Shown here piece after piece: positions 56,472-64,000 of a stretch of 64,000 nt of DNA (within the stretch, counting starts at the first letter, position 1; each line of letters begins with the position of its first letter). This stretch comes from Imbricaverruca yamaguchii (taxonomy: Eukaryota > Arthropoda > Thecostraca > Neoverrucidae), in assembly GCA_034440575.1 (NCBI GenBank), contig JAOTOL010001552.1:310001-374000 (forward strand), written 5' to 3'. A program made the translations under genes and the position numbers. Below the pieces are notes generated by a model. That model searched no databases. It worked only from the letters and a program-made list of their open reading frames with translations, and had not been told where the DNA came from.

Positions 56472-58042
56472 GCAGTGCCGGCTGGTGACGAGTTAGTACA
56501 GTACAGGCTGGTGACGAGTTAGTACAGTACAGGCTGGTGACGAGTTAGTACAGTAGCGGCTGGTGACGAGTCCGTACAGTACAGGCTGGTGACGAGTTAG
56601 TACAGTACAGGCTGGTGACGAGTTAGTACAGTAGCGGCTGGTGACGAGTTAGTACAGTAGGGCTGGTGACGTAACAGTACAGGCTGGTGACGAGTTAGTA
56701 CAGTAGCGGCTGGTGACGAGTTAGTACAGTAGCGGCTGGTGACGAGTTAGTACAGTAGCGGCTGGTGACGAGTTAGTACAGTACAGGCTGGTGACGAGTT
56801 AGTACAGTACAGGCTGGTGACGAGTTAGTACAGTAGCGGCTGGTGACGAGTTAGTACAGTAGCGGCTGGTGACGAGTTAGTACAGTAGCGGCTGGTGACG
56901 AGTTAGTACAGTAGCGGCTGGTGACGAGTTAGTACAGTAGCGGCTGGTGACGAGTTAGTACAGTACAGGCTGGTGGCGAGTTAGTACAGTACAGGCTGGT
57001 GACGAGTTAGTACAGTACAGGCTGGTGACGAGTCAGTACAGTAGCGGCTGGTGACGAGTTAGTACAGTAGCGGCTGGTGACGAGTTAGTACAGTAGCGGC
57101 TGGTGACGAGTTAGTACAGTACAGGCTGGTGACGAGTTAGTACAGTACAGGCTGGTGACGAGTTAGTACAGTACAGGGTGGTGACGAGTTAGTACAGTAG
57201 CGGCTGGTGACGAGTCAGTACAGTACAGGCTAGTGACGAGTTAGTACAGTACAGGCTGGTGACGAGTTAGTACAGTACAGGCTGGTGACGAGTTAGTACA
57301 GTACAGGCTGGTGACGAGTTAGTACAGTAGCGGCTGGTGACGAGCTAGTACAGCAGCACCGGCGGGTGACGAGTTAGTACAATATCGTCTGGTGACAATT
57401 ATTACAGTACAGGCTGGTGACGAGTTAGTACAGTACAGGCTGGTGACGAGTTAGTACAGTACAGGCTGGTGACGAGTTAGTACAATATCGCCTGGTGACG
57501 AGTTAGTACAGTACAGGCTGGTGACGAGTTAGTACAATATCGCCTGGTGACGAGTTAGTACAGTACAGGCTGGTGACGAGTTAGCCCAGCACCGGCTGGT
57601 GACGAGTTAGTACAGTACAGGCTGGTGACGAGTTACTACAATATCGTCTGGTGACGAGCTAGTACAGCACCGGCGGGTGACGAGTTAGTACAATATCGTC
57701 TGGTGACGATTTATTACAGTACAGGCTGGTGACGAGTTAGTACAGTACAGGCTAGTGACGAGTTAGTACAGTACCGGGTGGTGACGAGTTAGTACAGCAC
57801 CGGCGGGTGACGAGTTAGTACAATATCGTCTGGTGACGAGTTAGTACAGCACCGGCTGGTGACGAGTTAGTACAATATCGTCTGGTGACGAGTTAGTACA
57901 GTACAGGCTAGTGACGAGTTATTACAGTACAAGCTGGTGACGAGTTAGTACAGTACAGGCTGATGACGAGTTAGTACAGTATAGGCTGGTGAAGAGTTAG
58001 TACAGTACAGGCTGGTGACGAGTTAGTACAGTAGCGGCTGGT
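56472..58042 (+). repeat. 26 bp minisatellite, about 60 copies
   Basis: Units GGCTGGTGACGAGTTAGTAC followed by AGTACA or AGTAGC. Period 26 checked at 56532-56558. Up to about 57340 only these two unit ends are used. From there to 57900 new forms appear (ATATCGTCT, ATATCGCCT, GCACCGGCGGG), often alternating. One degraded unit lies near 56660. Confidence 0.98.
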
Positions 58043-58767
58043 GACCATTCGTGACCAAGATGATGTGGCCATTCATCTCCGCCGCAAATGCTTACTTTTC
58101 AGTTGGCGACGAGCTACTACTTCGTCCATCGTCGCACTCTTGTTATCTGTGTCATAGCTTATCAATTTACAGACCTGGTGTTTCTCAGACATGAGCAAGA
58201 AGAAATTAAACACTCCTCACAGTCGATTCAACTCTCCTTCACGTTGAAAATGTTTGGTTTCCGGCTTCATTCCAGACCTGTTCCGCGCACGGAAGACAGA
58301 CATAAAACAATGAGTGACGCGAAATAGAAGGTCTTTCACGACGACATCGTTGGCAACAGCGACAGCGACGTCGGGACGATCTGATGACGTCATGTCAGAG
58401 AAATTGTTTGCTCCTGGTGACTCCGGCTCGGATCGAAAAACAATAAATAGATAGAAAAGCCTCACCCAACCTAGCCAGACCTATCACAATGTAACATATA
58501 ATTAGCATGGATATGTCCATTGCACTATCATACACTGGCCATTCGGGGCGTGCTTGCTTCATAGTAGGACGACCACCTCTAAGGAATTTTAGACTAGGTG
58601 GGCTTTTAGTCTTGCTCATACTTAATCAGCCAAATATGACGTTATACACAATATCAAACGCGGTCTTAAGGCGGCGATGAACAAACGCCGCGTTCGGAAG
58701 GGAAAAAAAACTTTTCCTTGCATTATTTCGTGTGTGGTATTTGTTATCCGGGAACAAATGCGAGGTG
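58043..58767. other. Unassigned stretch
   Basis: No recognised feature. Confidence 0.3.
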
Positions 58768-58958
58768 CAGTGGGGGAGCCAGGATGACCTTGAGGGGTAG
58801 GAGTGACCCCCACAAAAAGTGACGCAAGAGAGGAAGCTCTCAGCGTTTTGCGGAAAGCTAAAACTTAGGGAAATTTAGGGTTTTGCGTGGAGGCTACCTC
58901 AAAATGTATCGCTTGATCTAGTTTATTTTTGGGTGCTAAGGGCCCCTGCTCCTGTGGA
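58768..58958 (+). mobile_element. hAT-type MITE, ~190 bp (right end degraded)
   Basis: It starts CAGTGGGGGAGCCAGGATGA, close to the common CAGTGGCGYAGCCAGGA terminus. Interior words ATTTAGGGTTTTGCGTGG and TCTAGTTTATTTTTGGGTGC match the copy at 31276-31458. The right terminus is eroded (CCCCTGCTCCTGTGG). No target duplication recognised. Confidence 0.6.
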
Positions 58959-60118
58959 TTTGGCGGCGGGCGCCGGCGGCCGGCGCTGGGCTTTGTACCG
59001 ATGCTGGGCTGTGGGCACTAGACAGGCCCCGGACTGCGGGCAGCTGGCGGCTGGCGACTGTGGAAGTGGCACGATCGACACAGGAGCAGATTACGAGCGT
59101 CTGTGGTACGGCAACATCGACGGCGACGCCACGGACACGTGAAACAAGCATTGGGAGGCAACGGTGGCCGCGCTGTACGGGCATTCTGCCGCCGCTGACA
59201 GGCCGCCCACGTCACGGTACCATGTGCTTTATATCCAGCAGGTGTGCTACGGCCTCACACTAGTAAATTTGCCTGGCAACCCAGCCACGCATCGGCGACA
59301 AGTCCGGGATGCGTGGTAACTTCGGTGTGTACGATGGCTCCTCAGTGCGCGCGCCCCAGTGAGAATGCGTTACCTACAGCGTTCCCTTTAGATGTTTGAA
59401 ATTCTGGACGGACTCACTCTTCCTTCATGTTTGCGGGTCCGGGAGCCGATCGTGTCACAATTGGCAGGCACACTATACAGGGTACCATGTTAATAGTTTA
59501 AATTATTGGAGGGACAAAGCCAACATTGAGAGGACACTTCTCCGCAAACGTATATGAAACAACACCCCTGATTGTGTCCCCCCAATAATTTTCAGAAATA
59601 AACGCCCCTGGTTGCAAGTCACTTCCAGTTTTGCGCACCTGGTGTCGACTCAGGAAAGAAAAAACGATCATCAGTCCACCATGCAGCATACTTTACCTAT
59701 TTCATAAAAGCATCTAGCCCCATCTGTCTCTTCAGTTTGGCAACATCGAAGAAAAGACCGTAACTGAATATCATTTAGTTCTCGTCACTGGTGTCATGCG
59801 GTCTTGCTCTTGTCGCTCGGCTCCTCTGTGTTGTTGGCAAGGTTCTACGAGGTCGTTTCTTTCTCATGCCAACATTAATAGACCCAATTCCTGGCTTTAT
59901 AGCATTAATTTTTCACAGAATCATTTTACATTTGGACCAATTCCTGGTCGCCTTAATCTCAGTATACGTGCTGCCAACTTGCTGCTTTTTTGTCTTGCAG
60001 CAATGCATCGTTCCAGAGGAAAATAATCATTTTCGCCACCTGAGCTTTACCGATGTTTGTGTTGTTGTTTTCTCCATTGAAACTCCCTTCGACTAGGTGC
60101 CACTAGGCTTTCGCTTCA
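58959..60118. other. Unassigned stretch
   Basis: CpG-rich at 58965-59215, then unremarkable. No recognised gene. Confidence 0.3.
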
Positions 60119-60162
60119 CTAGGTGGGATTTCACGGCACCAGGTTGGACAAATCCCACCTAG
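60119..60162. repeat. 13 bp inverted repeat with 18 nt loop
   Basis: CTAGGTGGGATTT at 60119-60131 and AAATCCCACCTAG at 60150-60162 are exact reverse complements. Confidence 0.8.
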
Positions 60163-60235
60163 TTAGCATCTTAGAGGAGACCCTGCTTCACAGATGCATG
60201 CCCAGACGATCACGACTACGGTGCCGCCCCGGTGT

Positions 60236-60267
60236 CTGGTCCCCGGCCTTATCGGGCCGGGGACCAG
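60236..60267. repeat. 13 bp GC-rich hairpin
   Basis: CTGGTCCCCGGCC and GGCCGGGGACCAG pair perfectly around TTATCG. It could form a very stable RNA or DNA hairpin. A bacterial terminator reading is not appropriate here. Confidence 0.82.
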
Positions 60268-60672
60268 CTATCAGTCGCCGGCCTTGCCAGTTGCCAAATG
60301 ACACTCCCAGACTAAACGCGAACGCGTGATGCAACTGGTATCCTGGCTTGCTAGGACAGGGGAGACTAATGAAAGCCAACGCTCTCACTAACTGAACTGT
60401 CCGGCGACAATTTATCTCAACAATCCCGTTTCCATGACACTAGCAAAACCGGATTTCCTTACCAATCCGGATTTCCGAAGTCATGGAAACGCCTTCGTCA
60501 GCTAACTGGATTTCATTTCCGAATCCGGCTTGGAAGGAAGATTTCCCGATGAAATACGAATTTCCCAAAAGTTGAAAGCATATAGTAACATTCACTTCAC
60601 GCCCTTTTCCTGCTTCCCCTGTCGTCAACGCCTGCGTCACTTTTGAAAGGTTTTTGGTGAAGGGTGACCAGG

Positions 60673-60812
60673 TATATAATAAAATATAGAATATAATATA
60701 ATATAATATAACATAATATAATATGATATAATATAATATAATATAATATTATAAAATATAATATAATATAATATAATATAATATAATATAATATAATATA
60801 ATATAATATAAT
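60673..60812. repeat. (ATAAT)n microsatellite
   Basis: About 27 pentamer units with several substitutions in the first half and a pure second half. Confidence 0.97.
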
Positions 60813-60990
60813 AAATTCTCACATTACCGTAAGCCCTCTTCAAGTCTTTCATCCAACGACGCAGCCCACGCCGATGTGGCACACGTTTTTGGGTATAGAA
60901 GGGAAATGTCGCACGTGCGCCGCAACTGTCAGCAAATCGTGGATTTCCCACGAAATCCGGTTTCGGAAATCTTACATGTAATCATGATTT

Positions 60991-61026
60991 CCTCGAGAAT
61001 GGTCATGGGTTTGACCATTCTCGAGG
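60991..61026. repeat. 15 bp perfect hairpin
   Basis: CCTCGAGAATGGTCA and TGACCATTCTCGAGG around TGGGTT. It sits in a zone rich in GGATTTCC and GGAAATCC words (60445-61080). Confidence 0.85.
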
Positions 61027-61305
61027 TATCCGGATTCGATTCATTGTGGAAATCCAATCCCAATTCAAGCCTGACATGGAAACAAGGATGGCATCTCTTG
61101 GTATTTTGATATGAGGCTAGCACATTGGATTCCTCTTTACATGCAAAGACCAACTTGGATTTACTTACTCAATATGATGAAATGGTTGAATTGATGAATG
61201 GGTTAATTGTTGAAATCGTTAAATACTTGCTAAGTAGAACACACCGAGTCCGTTCGGGAGACACATCTTCAACGACGCAAGTCATCAACGGAGGATGTCC
61301 GCAAG

Positions 61306-61499
61306 CAGAGGCGCCGCCAAGGGGGAGCGCCCCCCCCCGACAGCAACCAAAAATGCACCAGATAAAGCGATAAATTTTGTGATCTTCACCATCCAAAACA
61401 AAACAAAAAATCGCCACGTTTCTCACGCAAAGGCGTTATCTCTTTCACGATGTTTTGTGGTCACCCCCCCCCCTTAGGACAGTCCTGGCTGCGCCACTG
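61306..61499 (+). mobile_element. hAT-type MITE, 194 bp, with candidate 8 bp target duplication
   Basis: The left end is CAGAGGCGCCGCCAAGGGGG and the right end, inverted, CAGTGGCGCAGCCAGGACTG. These are imperfect terminal inverted repeats of the widespread hAT-MITE type. The 8-base flanks are TCCGCAAG (61298-61305) and TATTCAAG (61500-61507), five of eight identical. There is no coding capacity; such elements move with transposase supplied by an autonomous relative. Confidence 0.72.
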
Positions 61500-61699
61500 T
61501 ATTCAAGGTTCTGCTCTAGGGTTCTCATAAGCACTAATAGGAATGATGTATCTCGACGAACTTTCAAAACGTGCAAGAAACGATATTCTTTTGTTGGCAT
61601 ACGATACTTCGCTCAATGCCTGTCGCACAGCTACAGTCATGGACGCCGCAAGCCTATCACACTACTGCAGCCCTGCAGACGCTGAATGCCTCTCACCAG

Positions 61700-62205
61700 C
61701 CGACGCTGCAGTCACTGCCAGACGCTGCATGCCTCTCACACCACTGCAGTCCTGCAGACGCCGCAAGCCCCCCCCCACTGCAGTCCTGCAGACGCTGCAT
61801 GCCTCTCACACCACTCCTGTCCTGCCGACGCTGTATGCCTATCACACCACTGCAGTTCTGCCGACGCCGCATGCCTCTCACACCACTGCAGTTCTGCAGA
61901 CGCTGTATGCCTCTCACACCACTGCTGTCCTGCAGACGCTGCATGCCTCTCACACCACTGCTGTCCTGCAGACGCTGCATGCCTCTCACACCACTGCAGT
62001 CCTGCAGACGCTGTATGTCTCTCACACCATTGCAGTCCTGCAGACGCTGCATGCCTCTCACACCATTGCAGTCCTGCAGACGCTGCATGCCTCTCACACC
62101 ACTGCAGTCCTGCAGACGCTGCATGCCTCTCACACTACACTCCTCTCACACCCCTGCAGCCACTGCATGCTCCTCACACCACTGCAATCCTGCAGACGCT
62201 GCGCA
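61700..62205 (+). repeat. 36 bp minisatellite, about 13 copies
   Basis: Units contain CACACCACTGCAGTCCTGCA, then GACGCTGCATGCCTCT. Period 36 checked at 61993-62029. Ends are diverged. Open frames in all three plus-strand phases are artefacts of the 12-codon period. Confidence 0.96.
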
Positions 62206-62256
62206 GCGGGTACTTCAACGATGTACACAAACACGGTCGAAAACCGGCGATAATCT

Positions 62257-62625
62257 TTGCACTTCAAAAGCAATTCAGCGGGCATCTTACGTAAACATCA
62301 GCACATGTCACCAACACTAACAGTTGAGGGAAATCACATACGGATGAATGCCACCTATACACATATTGGACTAACCTTTTCTCAAATTAAACATTTTCAC
62401 CAACATATAAACAGAATGTGCAACACAATAGAGAATCTCATTGCACAATGCAAGCCCAGTCCCATTCTTGATCAAATATATCAAATCAAATAGATCAAAT
62501 ATAAGTATTTAACGTCACGCATCAGACCTCCCTTTGGCCACTATGACGTAATTTGTGATGAACTAATTACAAGCATGAATTATGATGAAATAGACCAACG
62601 ACGAGCACATGAGCTGACATGCTGA
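62257..62625 (+). pseudogene. Unidentified coding-like fragment interrupted by one stop
   Basis: One frame runs from an ATG at 62257 to a TGA at 62623, broken only by a TAG at 62491. It includes MCNTIENLIAQCKPSPILDQ before the stop and [20 protein letters not shown] then [13 protein letters not shown] after it. The second part has a plausible globular, charged composition. I do not recognise it. It may be a fragment of an element or gene, or a chance A/T-rich frame. Confidence 0.28.
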
Positions 62626-62689
62626 AGCAAATTGAACAGCTCAGAATATAACACTCACACACATACTCATTTACATATTTATGCATATG

Positions 62690-62724
62690 TACATATGCAT
62701 GTATATATATATGTATATATGTGC

Positions 62725-62818
<94 letters not shown>
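62690..62818. repeat. (TA)n microsatellite
   Basis: TG-interrupted TA from 62690, pure (TA)n from about 62735. Confidence 0.98.
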
Positions 62819-62822
<4 letters not shown>

Positions 62823-64000
62823 TTTTATTGAAATATATAAGAGCAACATTTGAATGTTGTTGTGGCTACCAAAACGAAGACATCGGCCACCTAACCTAAG
62901 TTGTCCATCTCGTGTCAAACCAGGAAAAGACTTTTCCGTATCGTTTCGCAATACCTTGGTATGAATTTGCACTGTATCAATATAACTCAGTTATTAATCA
63001 AAATTCGTATCTTGTCACACCGGACGGATTGAGCAAAGAGGACAGTCGGGTAATGGTTGATTTTCATCAGAATATGTTCGAAGTTCAAATCTTCGCCGAA
63101 CCCCGTATAATTAATCGGCACATGTTAGTGCATTCCTGAGTGGGAGTCTCGATCCACGGCGGACCGAGCAGAGTTGTATCAGTAAATAGAGGACTGCGGT
63201 GGCGATAGTTCTGCGTTCCCGCATTGTCAGGCACGGCTGCCGGTGTCTGCTCCTCCGACACTCATCTTTGCTAATGCTATCCGTGCAATGCTGATAGGTT
63301 CTTGAGCATATGAAGAACTGTTATTTAAGCGGGTTAATGTTCCCCTGGGGGTACCCCTAGGATCTTACAACGTGCATTTGTAGAGACCCTATGTTTTTTT
63401 GGTGAAATTTACGTATTATTTGTTTTCGGCTAGTGTAGGAATTAGTGAGTGTATGCGTAGTGAACCGTGTTAGGCTTCTATGGGATCAAATGGGCTCTCT
63501 AGACCCACTGAAATCCGCCCGCTTCTGACGAATCTGGTGAATCGGATACAGTGATATGGGAGCCAGGACCTGACTGGGTCAGGTGTGGTTGTTTTGATTG
63601 ATTGTTTTGGCTTTGGGGCACATCAACGGCTACTGGTTATGTAGCGCTCCTATCTACTTTTATCACTGTATAATTGACGGCATGTGTTTATTCTTCGAAG
63701 GGATAGATTACGTCGGATTTGCCTGTTGAGACGCATCGACATATTTTACCTGTCTGGATGATCTCCGAATTGTTGCCTAAATGATCAGAGTATGACAATT
63801 CGTGTGGAAATTGGAACCGAGGTGATGTCTTAGATCTACCATGAAATTGGGGCACAAAAACAGTATACGTCGAACCGTCATCGGTGAGCCACATCGGGAG
63901 CAGCATGGTCTCGCCTCCCTTCTCAAAAGGTAACCATGCGATGCATACGTGTGCCCTATTCTCAGACGTGCAAGGATCACCTCTTCTCTCCTACATTTTT
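62819..64000. other. Unassigned right end of the window
   Basis: No recognised gene, RNA or repeat. The 75-codon frame at 62912-63139 and minus-strand frames at 63688-63980 have no identifiable content. Confidence 0.3.

Noticed and set aside
60236..60267. Rho-independent terminator
   Set aside because: No U tract follows and the window is eukaryotic.

Overview
This is a non-coding-dominated eukaryotic window, most likely from an arthropod. The evidence is a block of about 16 (CCTAA)n units (TTAGG on the other strand, the arthropod telomere unit) at 16990-17069, long (CA)n and (TA)n microsatellites, splice-like exon borders, and fragments of animal retroelements and DNA transposons. There are no operons, bacterial promoters or CRISPR arrays. 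The sequence does not allow a choice between crustacean and chelicerate. No complete host gene is visible; the best host-gene trace is one exon-like block (6300-6468) encoding a single membrane-spanning segment. By rough count the tandem arrays cover about one fifth of the window. 

Layout. 1-970: 3' part of a CR1-type LINE, minus strand, reading frame still open and running off the left edge. 1380-2320: decayed transposase-like gene, minus strand. 3120-3985: RT tail plus RNase H of an I-type LINE. 4565-4882: GIY-YIG tail of a Penelope-like element (PLE). 6300-6468: candidate transmembrane exon. 10.4-12.8 kb: dense cluster of 6, 13, 16 and 29 bp arrays. 17.0 kb: interstitial telomere-type block. 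20.45-22.0 kb: adjacent 30 and 43 bp arrays. 23.2-24.3 kb: element with 268 bp inverted arms. 24.9-25.3 kb: TATA box followed by a broken coding remnant that has a relative at 17.4 kb. 26.3-29.0 kb: large decayed hAT-like transposase gene. 31.3, 58.8 and 61.3 kb: three ~190 bp MITE-like elements. 33.0-34.7 kb: 15 and 19 bp arrays. 38.0-40.5 kb: 28, 30 and 28 bp arrays. 44.1-45.9 kb: 58 and 7 bp arrays. 46.5-47.7 kb: a second PLE remnant with a tRNA-type SINE abutting its coding end. 50.6-51.2 kb: a 16 bp minisatellite in two opposed arms. 51.6-52.2, 56.5-58.0 and 61.7-62.2 kb: 52, 26 and 36 bp arrays. 

The parts do not form a pathway. They read as a repeat-rich intergenic or subtelomere-like region where old mobile elements are separated by many unrelated minisatellite families, often side by side. 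Very long open frames in the 15 and 30 bp arrays, and long ones in several others, are artefacts of repeat periodicity and are not annotated as genes. The observations most worth following are the opposed-arm minisatellite, the 268 bp inverted-arm element, the hAT-like family, the PLE/SINE junction, and the recurrence of palindromic cores in unrelated minisatellite units.
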